A DNA stretch of 64,000 nt from Pseudoalteromonas sp. H105 (GTDB lineage Bacteria > Pseudomonadota > Gammaproteobacteria > Enterobacterales > Alteromonadaceae), in assembly GCF_001469215.1 (NCBI RefSeq), contig NZ_LOFH01000004.1, positions 348,647 through 412,646 on the forward strand. The letters run 5' to 3'. Shown here one piece after another: positions 1-8,403 of this stretch (the stretch's first letter is position 1; every line of letters begins with the position of its first letter). The notes under the pieces are model-generated. The model was not told where the DNA came from. It searched no databases and worked only from the letters and a program-made list of their open reading frames with translations. Made by a program: the position numbers and the translations under genes.

Positions 1-2
1 TA

Positions 3-245
3 TCGGTTAAAAATAAAGGACCGTTATTACCTGAAGGGCTTGCTGAACATATTTTTGATTCGATGGTATCGGTGCGCAGTCAGCAACTTCAGCAGCAACC
101 CCATTTAGGGTTGGGTTTATACATTGTCCGTTTAGTGTGTGAGTATCATAAAGGCAGTGTAACGGCACTCAATAATCAGCAAAATGATGGGGTTGAATTT
201 ATTGTTAGATTGCCATTATGTAAAGATACCTCTGAAAAGAGCTGA
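3..245 (+). CDS. sensor histidine kinase, C-terminal end (partial)
   Basis: Only the last 80 codons are present; the gene begins before the window. The residues FDSMVSVR followed by the G-box HLGLGLYIVRLV and the ending VEFIVRLPL are the ATP-binding end of a HATPase_c domain, so this is the C-terminus of a sensor kinase. The FDSMVSVR wording before the G-box recalls, from memory, the histidine kinases that accompany proteobacterial dedicated sortase systems, but the genes that would test this lie outside the window. The stop is TGA at 243-245. No partner regulator is visible downstream, so one is probably upstream. Confidence 0.8.
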   Translation, partial: SVKNKGPLLPEGLAEHIFDSMVSVRSQQLQQQPHLGLGLYIVRLVCEYHKGSVTALNNQQNDGVEFIVRLPLCKDTSEKS

Positions 246-346
246 TGGTTACACTTCTACACAATTTGCTCAATAAGTATTCACTTATAATTCAGACTGA
301 CAAGCATATCCTTATTGTTAGCTTAGAGCTGCTTTAGGAGGTTAAA

Positions 347-769
347 ATGCCAGCTATATTAAAACGTGAAGAAATCGATTTTATATTCGACTTATATACC
401 CAAGCCACCTCAAGATGCAGAATTCAGCGTTTCATAGGGGCTTAATATCAAGGCGTTACTTTGCAAGAATGGCAGTCCCTTTTAAGAAGTAACAACGATG
501 AGAGTAAGTGCCTATGAAACGCCCAAAGGGTTGGTTTAAAAGCGATTTATACTACGTTATTGATTTTAACAATAGAACCACTATTACTTGCAATCAATGC
601 CTTGCCTAAATCGCTTTTAATTCCAACGACGCTCGCATCTTGAGGTGGTTTGGGTATATCATTGCGTAGATAGTGATGAAAACAATACCGATGAAGTTGA
701 ACCAGAAACTAAAAAGCTTGATTCAACTCAAGGTGTTGATATTTACCAATCAAGTTATTTGACCTAAAA
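347..769 (+). pseudogene. small gene interrupted by a MITE-like insertion
   Basis: A strong ribosome binding site (AGGAGG at 336-341) precedes an ATG at 347 that reads MPAILKREEIDFIFDLY and then runs into the left terminal repeat of an inserted element, stopping soon after. On the far side of the element the reading resumes from 657 (YHCVDSDENNTDEVEPET...) to a TAA at 767-769. Removing the element together with one copy of an AT-rich target duplication rejoins both halves in frame as a protein of about 52 residues with an acidic C-terminal half. I do not recognise the family. The good ribosome binding site and the in-frame repair argue that it was a real gene before the insertion. Confidence 0.6.
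394..659. mobile_element. MITE-like element with 25-bp terminal inverted repeats
   Basis: The 25 bases at 394-418 and 635-659 are inverted repeats differing at one position (core CCACCTCAAGATGC on the left, GCATCTTGAGGTGG on the right). Inside are two further inverted pairs: 427-438 with 511-522 (12 of 12) and 536-549 with 607-620 (TTAAAAGCGATTTA and its complement). The element is about 266 bp, has no transposase reading frame, and sits in a short coding sequence with an AT-rich flank (ATAT or TA) that looks like a target duplication. These are features of a non-autonomous, folded transposable element. The mobilising transposase is not in the window. Confidence 0.75.
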
Positions 770-814
770 GCTGTTTGCTCATTACAATGGCGCACCTTGA
801 AAAAGCGATGCCAA

Positions 815-1051
815 ATGATGAAAAGCCACTCAGCCAAAAAAGAACTTATTTTACTCCCGATTCTGCTTATCGTAATCATATTGTGTGTGGCAGGGCACTT
901 TTTATTACAAGCCAGCTTTGCCGACAGTAACCTCACTGAATACTTGCTCGCAGCTCTGCCTTTCGCTATGTTTGGCTTTGTTATCATTGCTTTTAAGATT
1001 GCAAGTAAGAGTGAAGATAAAGAACGCCAAGAGCAAAGCGACAACGATTAG
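815..1051 (+). CDS. small two-segment membrane protein, unknown function
   Basis: About 78 residues. After a short basic start there are two hydrophobic stretches (about residues 11-30, LILLPILLIVIILCVAGHFLL, and 45-62, YLLAALPFAMFGFVIIAF) and a charged tail ending ERQEQSDND, so a small inner-membrane protein with a cytoplasmic C-terminus is likely. The start is uncertain: the frame is open from a TTG at 797, and the tandem ATG codons at 815 and 818 are more plausible, though no clear ribosome binding site is visible. It faces the DUF1543 gene with 20 bp between stops. I do not recognise a family. Confidence 0.5.
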   Translation: MMKSHSAKKELILLPILLIVIILCVAGHFLLQASFADSNLTEYLLAALPFAMFGFVIIAFKIASKSEDKERQEQSDND

Positions 1052-1071
1052 TCACTACCTTCAATCTCGAC

Positions 1072-1578
1072 TTATAAAATATGATAGCCAAACCAATCTG
1101 GCTTAATTGCTTGTGACTGACCACTTGGGGTTAGTTTGATACTCAATTGACTATCAAGTAAATCAATAGCAAAACAATCATCCACATCATGTAAGTCATC
1201 TTTGTGTATATGGCTTAGGCCTGCAAGTAAGTTAGCTTTTGCGCGTTGCTTAGCCTGCTCAGCATCGCTCGCTACAAATAAAGCAAAATCATGCTGCTCT
1301 GCAAGGCTATCAGCGCGATAAGCACCTAAGTTCACAAAAAACAACTTTTCTGGCTGCGATACAGTTTCATTTACAACCTCGACGTGGTAACCATCAATGT
1401 GCTTAACGGCCATAAAGCTGTCCATATGCACACTGCTCTTATCTCCTACCCATTGGCTTTTTAACTTTGAATAACATTGATCGATGGAATCCCCGACAAC
1501 AAATCGGACATCGTGCATTTCAATATGACACCCATGTATTCTGCCGCCCAAGTACACCATAAATAACTGCATTTTCAC
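1072..1578 (-). CDS. DUF1543 domain protein
   Basis: 168 residues. The opening MQLFMVYLGGRIHGCHIEMHDVRFVVG is typical of the DUF1543 family, small proteins of unknown function; the similar segment VNLGAYRADSLAEQHDFALFVA near residue 80 suggests a repeated fold unit. There is no signal peptide or membrane segment, so it is probably cytoplasmic. It starts two bases after the stop of the GlrR-type regulator, so it is almost certainly the last gene of that operon. Whether it works with the two-component system is unknown. Confidence 0.8.
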   Translation of the reverse strand: MKMQLFMVYLGGRIHGCHIEMHDVRFVVGDSIDQCYSKLKSQWVGDKSSVHMDSFMAVKHIDGYHVEVVNETVSQPEKLFFVNLGAYRADSLAEQHDFALFVASDAEQAKQRAKANLLAGLSHIHKDDLHDVDDCFAIDLLDSQLSIKLTPSGQSQAIKPDWFGYHIL

Positions 1579-1580
1579 TC

Positions 1581-2930
1581 CTATAAAATAGCATCAACAT
1601 CAATGTTATGCTTTTTGATTAACTTATAAAAATCAGAACGGTTTCGTTTTGCTAGCTTAGCACCTTCCGCGACATTGCCTGAAGCCATTTTAAGTGTGTT
1701 GATTACATAATCACGCTCAAACTCTTTTTTTGCATCGTTTAACGACAAGGGCTCAATATGGGTTTCATTCATGTTCAGCGCACTTTCAACCAAGTTTACT
1801 GAAATCACTTCACTAGGCGAAAACGCCACCACCTGTTCAACCACATTTTGCAGTTGACGAATATTACCTGGCCAATCATAGCGAACTAATGCGTACATGG
1901 CATCCGTTGTAAACTGCTTTTGGTCTTGCCCCATTCGTTTTGCAATCATTGAACTAAAATGCTGTGCTAGTAAGCTAATATCCTCGCGACGCTCTTTCAG
2001 CCCAGGGAGTTTTAAATTAACAACATTTAAGCGGTAGTATAAATCTTCTCTAAACTGCTGCTCAGCAATTGCCTCGAGTAAATTTTTATGGGTGGCAGAC
2101 ACGATTCGTACGTCAATGGGGAGCTCTTTTTGAAACCCCACCGGGCGGATGGTTTTTTCTTGCAGTACTCGTAATAATTTCACTTGGAGATTAAGGGGCA
2201 TATCACCAATTTCATCTAAGAATAACGTGCCGCCTTGGGCTTGTTGAAATAATCCTTGGTGATCTTTCACAGCCCCCGTGAACGCGCCTTTTTTATGACC
2301 AAATAACTCAGACTCAAGTAACTCACCGGGCACCGCTCCACAATTTATAGCAACAAATGGGCCATCACAAACAAGGCTATGCTGATGAATTGCGTTCGCA
2401 AGGAGCTCTTTACCCGTTCCACTTGCGCCAGAAATAAGCACATTTACGTGGGTTGGGCCTAGTAGCTTAACTTGTTCGAGTAGATGCAGCATCGTACCAC
2501 TGCGTGTCACAATATCACTGTTTGGCGATCGTACATCACCATTTAAACCATTAATGTCAATTGCTTTAGCTAAACTATCAAACAGCTCATCTTTATCCAC
2601 GGGCTTGGTTATGAATGCAAAAATGCCCTGTTTAGTTGCTTCAACTGCGTCGGGTATCGAACCATGAGCCGTCATCATTATCACAGGCAATGCGGGGTAG
2701 CGACTTTGTAACCGACGATGCAATGCCATGCCGTCTATTTCATCCATTCTTAAATCGGTTATCACCACCTCAAACACATGACTTTTAAGCAATTGCAGCG
2801 CAGCCAGTGCACTTTCACTGGTTGTTACTTGGTAACCTTTTGACTCAATTCGAATGGCAAGTAACTTCAGTAAACTGGCATCATCATCAACTAACAGAAT
2901 ACGAGCGCCTTGTTGTATTTGAGTAGACAT
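1581..2930 (-). CDS. glrR: sigma-54-dependent response regulator, GlrR/QseF type
   Basis: 449 residues in the usual three-part NtrC-family order. A receiver domain (about 9-122) has the phosphoacceptor Asp59 in VVITDLRMDEIDG. The AAA+ domain carries Walker A GASGTGKE (168-175), the sigma-54 contact loop GAFTGA (215-220) and Walker B GGTLFLDE (233-240). A C-terminal Fis-type helix-turn-helix includes NVAEGAKLAKRNRSDFYKLI. In enterics GlrR is phosphorylated by GlrK and activates sigma-54 promoters including glmY. The order kinase, lipoprotein, regulator is the same as glrK-qseG-glrR, which supports the name. No glmY-like RNA was recognised upstream of the kinase, so the targets here may differ. 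Confidence 0.85.
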   Translation of the reverse strand: MSTQIQQGARILLVDDDASLLKLLAIRIESKGYQVTTSESALAALQLLKSHVFEVVITDLRMDEIDGMALHRRLQSRYPALPVIMMTAHGSIPDAVEATKQGIFAFITKPVDKDELFDSLAKAIDINGLNGDVRSPNSDIVTRSGTMLHLLEQVKLLGPTHVNVLISGASGTGKELLANAIHQHSLVCDGPFVAINCGAVPGELLESELFGHKKGAFTGAVKDHQGLFQQAQGGTLFLDEIGDMPLNLQVKLLRVLQEKTIRPVGFQKELPIDVRIVSATHKNLLEAIAEQQFREDLYYRLNVVNLKLPGLKERREDISLLAQHFSSMIAKRMGQDQKQFTTDAMYALVRYDWPGNIRQLQNVVEQVVAFSPSEVISVNLVESALNMNETHIEPLSLNDAKKEFERDYVINTLKMASGNVAEGAKLAKRNRSDFYKLIKKHNIDVDAIL

Positions 2931-2934
2931 AACT

Positions 2935-3447
2935 TTACTGCTCCTGAGTTTCTTCTCGTAATAGTAATTGCTGTTCTATTGTTGCTAAAGAGGACAACAT
3001 TTTTTGCATTTTACTATTTATTGCGTGTTGCGCCTTTTTGGCCTGTATATGCTGCCTAACTTGCTGCTTTTGCAGCCACCAGTAATGTTTAATATCATCA
3101 GGCCAATAGTAAGCTTGCTCGAGTTGTAAAAGCATTGTTAGCACCTTCTCAGGTGCTAACGTATTATTTTTACAGCTGAAGTTAAAATACGATTCTATTT
3201 CTCTTTTTCCCACATACTGTTTTTTATCAACTGCTAGCACAAAGCCACCACATGATTCGGCATGCCAAGCGATCACCGTACTTGCTGATGGATAAACAGG
3301 CTCGGTTTTGGGCCGAGGCTTTGGGTTTGGATGCAGCGCTTGAGTTAAATCTGTATTTTTTGCGCCTACATCACTCATTAACTCACACCCTGTCAATCCT
3401 ATTAGGGTAAAACAGGCCAAAACAGCTGACTTGAAATAATAAGCCAT
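2935..3447 (-). CDS. qseG: QseG-like lipoprotein of the glrKR operon
   Basis: 170 residues. An N-terminal signal ends in the lipobox LTGC with Cys21 as the lipidation site, so it should be a membrane-anchored lipoprotein. A proline-rich linker (HPNPKPRPKTEP) is followed by a helical C-terminal part. It lies between the kinase and the regulator with gaps of one and four bases. The assignment to QseG, an outer-membrane lipoprotein that modulates the GlrK/QseE kinase, rests on position, length and lipobox; sequence similarity alone would be weak evidence. Confidence 0.65.
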   Translation of the reverse strand: MAYYFKSAVLACFTLIGLTGCELMSDVGAKNTDLTQALHPNPKPRPKTEPVYPSASTVIAWHAESCGGFVLAVDKKQYVGKREIESYFNFSCKNNTLAPEKVLTMLLQLEQAYYWPDDIKHYWWLQKQQVRQHIQAKKAQHAINSKMQKMLSSLATIEQQLLLREETQEQ

Positions 3448-3448
3448 G

Positions 3449-4891
3449 TTAATTCACTCCTTGTGGAATCGGTATTTGAATAATAAAGCGGCAACCTTGC
3501 GGCCTATTTTCCTCAACAGTTATTGTGCCGCATAAGTGCTCTACTGACTCTTTTACAATTGTTAACCCTAAGCCGCTGCCTGGTGAATGCTGTTCTTGGC
3601 TTGCTTTTGTTTGATAGAAAGCGTTAAATATTTTAGATTTTTCATGCTCTTTGATCCCAACACCATGATCGGTGACTGTTATATATAAATGCTCTTTAAC
3701 CTGAGAAACTCCAACATTCACTGCATCCCCATTAAATGAAAATTTTAAAGCATTAGAAATAAGCTGAATAATTGACATTTCAATCAGTTCGCCAGCCAGT
3801 GGAAGAGAAACATCGGGAACACTGACATGCCAGCATAATGTTTGATTACGAGATTGCAGCCGATAATTAAAATGATCATTTATTTTTCTTTTTATGAGCT
3901 CAAACTCAACTTTAGTTAAGTTATTTTTGCTGGTGCGAATCGTATTGTAACTAAGCAAACTGTCTATCATATTACTTAAGCGGTCCATGCCTTGAGTAAT
4001 TAACACAAGTACTGCCTGCTGCTCTTTATTTATCGGCCCGACAATTTCATCACTAAGCAGATCAGTGCCTTCAACCATAGAAGCTAAGGGCGTTTTCAGC
4101 TCATGCGTTACATGACGCAAAAAGGTGTCCTTTTGCTGCTCTAACGTATGTAATTGAGCTTGCACCCACTGTAACTTATTGCCCAACTCAACAAGCTCAG
4201 CCGAGCCTTTAACTGATATAGTTTGCTGCCAATGTCCTTCCCCGAGCTTATCAATCACGGTGGTTAGACCTTTTAGATGACCACTAATACGCAATAAAAA
4301 TCCCCCACCCACTAACATAGTCAACGGAAGAAGTGCGACCAACCAATTAATAAATGAGCGCTGCAGCATTTCTAATTGCTGTTGATTTTCTGCAATTTTT
4401 TGCTCATTTTTTTCTCGCAGCCACAATGCCTTCTCATTAAGAAGCAGACTAATTGGAATAAACAATGTGGCATTTTGCATATTTTTATCGATAAGCTGTC
4501 TCTTTGTATTGTGCAACACAGTGGAAAATGTTTGCCATTTTTGCTTATCGTACTCATTACCTAGCACTATCAGCTCATCTATCGTCTCAAATGACCTAAT
4601 CCACTTATCTATAATCAGCCCATCAAGTGATTCACTTTTAAGTACCCAATTTTGCCGTGTTGCGCGTTCTATGGTGTTCAGATCTTGTTTAAGGTTATTA
4701 AATGATTTTGTTACTTTGTAGTTGCTATCGATAATTGTTTGAGTCGTGGCAAGCTGTTCATTCAGTGCATTTAAAAAGAGAATTACTACCAATAACAGGG
4801 GTAATAAAGACAATAAAATACTCATCAAAAACTGCCCGAAAAGACTCGGTCGCCAAGTGAGCAAAGCGTTGTATTTTATGCCTATTGTCAC
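3449..4891 (-). CDS. glrK: sensor histidine kinase, GlrK/QseE type
   Basis: 480 residues. One membrane segment lies at about 20-41 and a second at about 182-200, bracketing a helical periplasmic sensor of about 140 residues; a HAMP-like linker follows. The H-box is RHVTHELKTPLASM with the phosphorylated His263. The ATP-binding domain has ISNALKF (N-box), DHGVGIKEHEKSKIF (G1/F) and GSGLGLTIVKESV (G2). It is first in the operon and is presumed to phosphorylate Asp59 of the downstream regulator. The signal it senses cannot be told from sequence; cell-envelope stress or adrenergic signals are proposed for enteric homologues. Confidence 0.85.
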   Translation of the reverse strand: MTIGIKYNALLTWRPSLFGQFLMSILLSLLPLLLVVILFLNALNEQLATTQTIIDSNYKVTKSFNNLKQDLNTIERATRQNWVLKSESLDGLIIDKWIRSFETIDELIVLGNEYDKQKWQTFSTVLHNTKRQLIDKNMQNATLFIPISLLLNEKALWLREKNEQKIAENQQQLEMLQRSFINWLVALLPLTMLVGGGFLLRISGHLKGLTTVIDKLGEGHWQQTISVKGSAELVELGNKLQWVQAQLHTLEQQKDTFLRHVTHELKTPLASMVEGTDLLSDEIVGPINKEQQAVLVLITQGMDRLSNMIDSLLSYNTIRTSKNNLTKVEFELIKRKINDHFNYRLQSRNQTLCWHVSVPDVSLPLAGELIEMSIIQLISNALKFSFNGDAVNVGVSQVKEHLYITVTDHGVGIKEHEKSKIFNAFYQTKASQEQHSPGSGLGLTIVKESVEHLCGTITVEENRPQGCRFIIQIPIPQGVN

Positions 4892-5487
4892 TGGTATAGC
4901 CCCTCCTTTTTAATAATAGGCGTATTATCTGGCAACCTACTTAGACACTCGCTGAATCAACAGAGAAATAGTCTTCACACACATTGCAAAACCATAATGT
5001 GGTTAACTAGCAACACAATAAGCGCCTACTTTAAAAGTAACTTTTATCAACACGATTACTTTGTTGCAAAAAAGCATTACCACTTAGTACATTTTAAATA
5101 AAAATAAGCCATTGATTTTTTAATCACAGTTATCATTCTGGATGAGTGTGCCGACGAAATACTTTATCTTTAACATCTAGTAAAAGATGAAAAAAAGTTC
5201 ATCATGCTTGTACGACTAACTTGCATGAGAACTGCTGAAGTTAGTAATAGCCACATTTAAAGCAGGAAACAAAAATGAAGGTGACTATTTAACATATGCA
5301 GGGACAGCAAACGATCCCGCACTTTGGTCGCGAATCTTAGCTCACATAGATATGAGTTAATGCTCGTTAACCCAATTTAATTTTTTAGCTAATTCATAAA
5401 GATAGATTACCTACTTGGAAATATGAAAAGTAGCACAAATATTTTGCAGGTCTGCAATTCTCTGTTAATGTTTATAAAAACAACAAT
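4892..5487. other. 596-bp intergenic region, no gene found
   Basis: AT-rich spacer between the divergent glrK operon and the amidohydrolase gene. It must hold both promoters. I looked for a sigma-54 -24/-12 pair and for a GlmY-like small RNA, which sits here in enterics, and saw neither clearly. A short hairpin lies near 5176-5191 (CATCT...AGATG). The only ATG with a plausible ribosome binding site (5275) reads just five codons. Confidence 0.5.
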
Positions 5488-7167
5488 ATGATGACTCTCA
5501 CAATGAAAAACTGGCTCGCCCTATCCCTTTTCTTTCCTTTATTAGCTGTTGCTGATACCAAGGTTATATACAATGCAAATGGCTACACCCCAACCTATAA
5601 AGGCGAGCTAACTCAATTTTCAACACTTGTTATAAAAGATGGTAAAGTCGTTAAAGTGGGCACAGACGAACTCAAAAATAGCTTTCCTAATGCTCACTCA
5701 TTCGATGCAAAACAAAAAACACTTTTACCGGGGCTGATAGATGCTCATGGTCATGTTATTGGATTGGGTCAAAATTTATCCCAATTGGATTTACGCGGTA
5801 GCAAATCGGTTAAAAGTATTCAAGCCAAGTTAGCGGACTTTGCAAAAGGTAAAGATGGTTGGATAATTGGGCGTGGATGGAACCAAGAACTCTGGCCGTC
5901 GAAGCAGTTTCCAACTGCCGCAGATTTAGACAAGGTTATAAAAGATGTGCCTGTCGTGCTCTCTCGAGTTGATGGCCACGCAATTTGGGTTAATAGTAAA
6001 GCAATGGCTCTGGCAAATATTACCTCATCAACCCGTGCTCCTGATGGGGGAGAAATCATTCGCACCCGCGATGGCAAGCCCAGTGGTATATTTATTGATA
6101 AGGCTGAGGGGTTGATCACACCATTTATTCCATCGCCATCAGACAATGCTATTAATCAAGCATTAGACAAAGCAGGCAATCACTTATTAAGCCTTGGTAT
6201 AACCTCCACTCATGATGCAGGTATCGATAAACAAACGTGGCAAATATATAAACAGCGCGCCGAACAAGAAACGTTACCCTTGCGGATCGTTGCGATGCTT
6301 AGCGCGACGGATCCCGCTCTTGAAGCCATGCTCAAAGCAGGTCGTTTTAAAGATCTGAACGATTATATGTCGATCCGTAGCGTTAAAATTTACGCTGATG
6401 GTGCATTAGGTAGCCGAGGGGCCGCGTTAATTGAAGATTACGCAGATAGAAAAAACCACAAAGGTTTGATGCTAGAAACTCAGCAAAAGTTAGAAACGCT
6501 CTTTACACTGAGCTTTTCTAACGGGTTTAGCGCCAATACACATGCTATCGGCGATCAAGCAAATAAAACTGTACTTAATGCCTATGAAAATGTCTTTAAA
6601 AATACGGGGGGGATTTTACTACGCAACAGAATTGAACACGCACAAATAGTAAACCCAACTGATATCCCTCGTTTTAAAGCATTAAAAATAATTCCGTCTA
6701 TGCAACCCGTGCATGCGACCTCTGATATGCATATGGCTGAACAACGCCTAACTGAAAAACAACTGACAGGTGCATATGCATGGCAAACATTTTTGAGTCA
6801 AGGTTCCGTTGTTGCCGCTGGCTCCGACTTTCCAGTAGAGCTGGCCAACCCTTTTCATGGTTTGTATTCTGCAATAACGAGAATGGATCACCACCTAAAG
6901 CCAAAAAATGGCTGGCGTGCTGATGAAGCGTTAAGTCGTGAAGACGCTCTAAGGGCTTTTACATTAGGAGGCGCGTATGCCGCCCATCAAGAGTTTAAAC
7001 TTGGCAGCTTAGAGCAGGGAAAGTGGGCAGACTTTATATTAGTTGATAAAGATTACTTTTCAGTGCCCGTTGACGAAATTTACAGCATTGGCGTAGAACA
7101 AACCTGGATAGCCGGTGAGCTAAAATACCAAAAAACGAATGTTAATGGTGTTGATAAAGCAGAATAG
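5488..7167 (+). CDS. exported amidohydrolase, amidohydrolase_3 (YtcJ-like) family
   Basis: 559 residues. A signal peptide (MKNWLALSLFFPLLAVA) suggests export. The mature part starts with the small beta-sandwich typical of the superfamily and then the metal-binding GLIDAHGHVIGLG (His-x-His). Later landmarks are SVKIYADGALGSRGA, NTHAIGDQANKTVL, RIEHAQIV and GSDFPVE, all characteristic of the amidohydrolase_3 group with a two-metal TIM barrel. The substrate is unknown; relatives are often loosely called metal-dependent hydrolases or AepA-like. Three in-frame ATG codons (5488, 5491, 5503) compete as starts and none has a good ribosome binding site; 5503 gives the cleanest signal peptide. Confidence 0.85.
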   Translation: MMTLTMKNWLALSLFFPLLAVADTKVIYNANGYTPTYKGELTQFSTLVIKDGKVVKVGTDELKNSFPNAHSFDAKQKTLLPGLIDAHGHVIGLGQNLSQLDLRGSKSVKSIQAKLADFAKGKDGWIIGRGWNQELWPSKQFPTAADLDKVIKDVPVVLSRVDGHAIWVNSKAMALANITSSTRAPDGGEIIRTRDGKPSGIFIDKAEGLITPFIPSPSDNAINQALDKAGNHLLSLGITSTHDAGIDKQTWQIYKQRAEQETLPLRIVAMLSATDPALEAMLKAGRFKDLNDYMSIRSVKIYADGALGSRGAALIEDYADRKNHKGLMLETQQKLETLFTLSFSNGFSANTHAIGDQANKTVLNAYENVFKNTGGILLRNRIEHAQIVNPTDIPRFKALKIIPSMQPVHATSDMHMAEQRLTEKQLTGAYAWQTFLSQGSVVAAGSDFPVELANPFHGLYSAITRMDHHLKPKNGWRADEALSREDALRAFTLGGAYAAHQEFKLGSLEQGKWADFILVDKDYFSVPVDEIYSIGVEQTWIAGELKYQKTNVNGVDKAE

Positions 7168-7169
7168 TA

Positions 7170-7397
7170 TTATTCTGCTTTTGCCTTTTTACGGTTAAGC
7201 TTAATCAAGTGATATAAATTAACAAAGGTCAGTAGAGCGTTTGTTATCGCTACTGGCCATGCACTTATTGCAACTCCATAAAGTGTAAATGCAATACAAC
7301 CGGCAAAGTTCAACCAGCGCAATTTAACTACATCGCTCATAGTTAAAGACGCAACGAGTAAAGCAGAAGCTATGTAGCCTAGGTATTCCCAACTCAT
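7170..7397 (-). CDS. YgjV-like small inner-membrane protein
   Basis: 75 residues, nearly all hydrophobic, with three probable membrane segments (IASALLVASLTM, FAGCIAFTLYGVAI, WPVAITNALLTFVNLYHLI) and a basic tail KLNRKKAKAE. The pattern SALLVASLTMSDVVKLRWLNFAG matches YgjV-family proteins, which are short inner-membrane proteins of unknown function. The gene ends two bases from the convergent amidohydrolase stop. It is probably transcribed alone from the 7398-7673 region shared with the Crp/Fnr gene. Confidence 0.7.
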   Translation of the reverse strand: MSWEYLGYIASALLVASLTMSDVVKLRWLNFAGCIAFTLYGVAISAWPVAITNALLTFVNLYHLIKLNRKKAKAE

Positions 7398-7647
7398 TTT
7401 TTTCTCCTAACTATTAAGATTAACAGCATGGGTATTGCGATTTAGATGCAATAGCGACACAATGTAGTACTGTATAAAAAACTAACCTACTTAAAACCCA
7501 AAGTAAGCAAACAGCATACTTTTAATAATCGTTACACGGGATATAAAGGTGTCAAACCTGTTTAAGTGCTGAGGCGCTTAAATAAGCTAGTAAGTTAGTG
7601 TAAATTCTTAGAGTCTTAATGCTATCGTCATTAAGATGTAATAAATA

Positions 7648-7659
7648 GGACAATTGTCC
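7648..7659. promoter_or_regulatory. perfect 12-bp palindrome before the Crp/Fnr gene
   Basis: GGACAATTGTCC is a perfect palindrome 14 bp before the ATG at 7674. Its position, close to the start codon and in the likely leader, would suit an operator for negative control, possibly self-regulation. It does not match the Crp or Fnr consensus. Confidence 0.3.
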
Positions 7660-7673
7660 GAAGAGCATATTTG

Positions 7674-8330
7674 ATGTTTCAATATCATTTTTCAAGTTAC
7701 CTAGTTGAGCAACTTCTAACATTTGCAGGCAGTTGTTACCAGCAATCAAAAAAAGAAGTGTTAATCCACCAAGATCAGCCTTTAACAAAGCTCGTGTTAG
7801 TGCGAAGTGGCACGGTGTCATTTAGTTATGACGTGGGTAACGGCAGGCGTCTACTGCTAGGCCAGCTAGATTGTAATAATACACTGATTGGCGAAATTGA
7901 AGCGTTAAACAATAACCCCTGTATTTATACTGTGACGTGTTTTAGTGATGTTAGCTATAACTTAATAGAGCTCAAACACTGGCGCGCCTTGCTCTTAGAT
8001 AAGCCTGAGTTAAGCTTATACACGGCTCAAACTATTGCCGCAAAGTTTCAAGAAAATCAAAAAATAAACTTGGATAAATTACTCCTACCGCTTGGCTATA
8101 ACATCGCGAAAGATTGTTTATTACGGGCAGAAAATAATAACCCAACATTGCTTCGTGCTTACCCAACGGTTAACGCCGAAGCAGAGCGTTTTGCCACAAC
8201 CGAAAGAGCTTATCGTCGTGTTGTTTCAGAGTTAGTAGAAAAAGGTCTGGTTGAAAGGTCAAATAATGGTTTGAAGGCCGTCAACCTTGATAAACTAAGT
8301 GATTACGTAGATAGCTTTTCACAGATCTAA
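7674..8330 (+). CDS. Crp/Fnr-family transcription regulator, YeiL-like
   Basis: 218 residues from the ATG at 7674; the frame also opens with TTG at 7671. A cyclic-nucleotide-binding-type beta-roll (about residues 20-125, with LVLVRSGTVSFSY and LIGEIEAL) is followed by a long dimer helix and a C-terminal winged helix (FATTERAYRRVVSELVEKGLVERSNNGLKAV). Length and layout match E. coli YeiL better than Crp or Fnr. The Arg-Ser phosphate-binding cassette that marks cAMP binding is absent and there is no N-terminal Cys cluster as in Fnr, so the effector is unknown. The neighbours give no hint of the regulon. Confidence 0.8.
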   Translation: MFQYHFSSYLVEQLLTFAGSCYQQSKKEVLIHQDQPLTKLVLVRSGTVSFSYDVGNGRRLLLGQLDCNNTLIGEIEALNNNPCIYTVTCFSDVSYNLIELKHWRALLLDKPELSLYTAQTIAAKFQENQKINLDKLLLPLGYNIAKDCLLRAENNNPTLLRAYPTVNAEAERFATTERAYRRVVSELVEKGLVERSNNGLKAVNLDKLSDYVDSFSQI

Positions 8331-8333
8331 AAC

Positions 8334-8363
8334 TAAAAAAAGGCCTACTAAAGGCCTTTTTAT
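8334..8363. terminator. bidirectional terminator
   Basis: AAAAAGGCCT, a four-base loop ACTA, then AAGGCCTTTTT form a symmetric hairpin with T-runs on both strands. It lies between the convergent ends of the Crp/Fnr gene and the phosphoribosyltransferase gene and can serve both. Confidence 0.85.
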
Positions 8364-8403
8364 TACTTTACTACTCGCCAATTAAGAGCGAGTCATGGGC
8401 AGG

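Noticed and set aside
709..1044. 111-residue minus-strand reading frame
   Set aside because: It is antisense to the small membrane protein at 815-1051, has poor protein-like composition, and the plus-strand frame has clear membrane helices.
5275..5292. ATG with AGGA upstream in the glrK-amidohydrolase gap
   Set aside because: Only five codons before a stop.
4892..5487. GlmY-like small RNA upstream of glrK
   Set aside because: Expected from enterics, but I could not recognise its conserved stems in this spacer.
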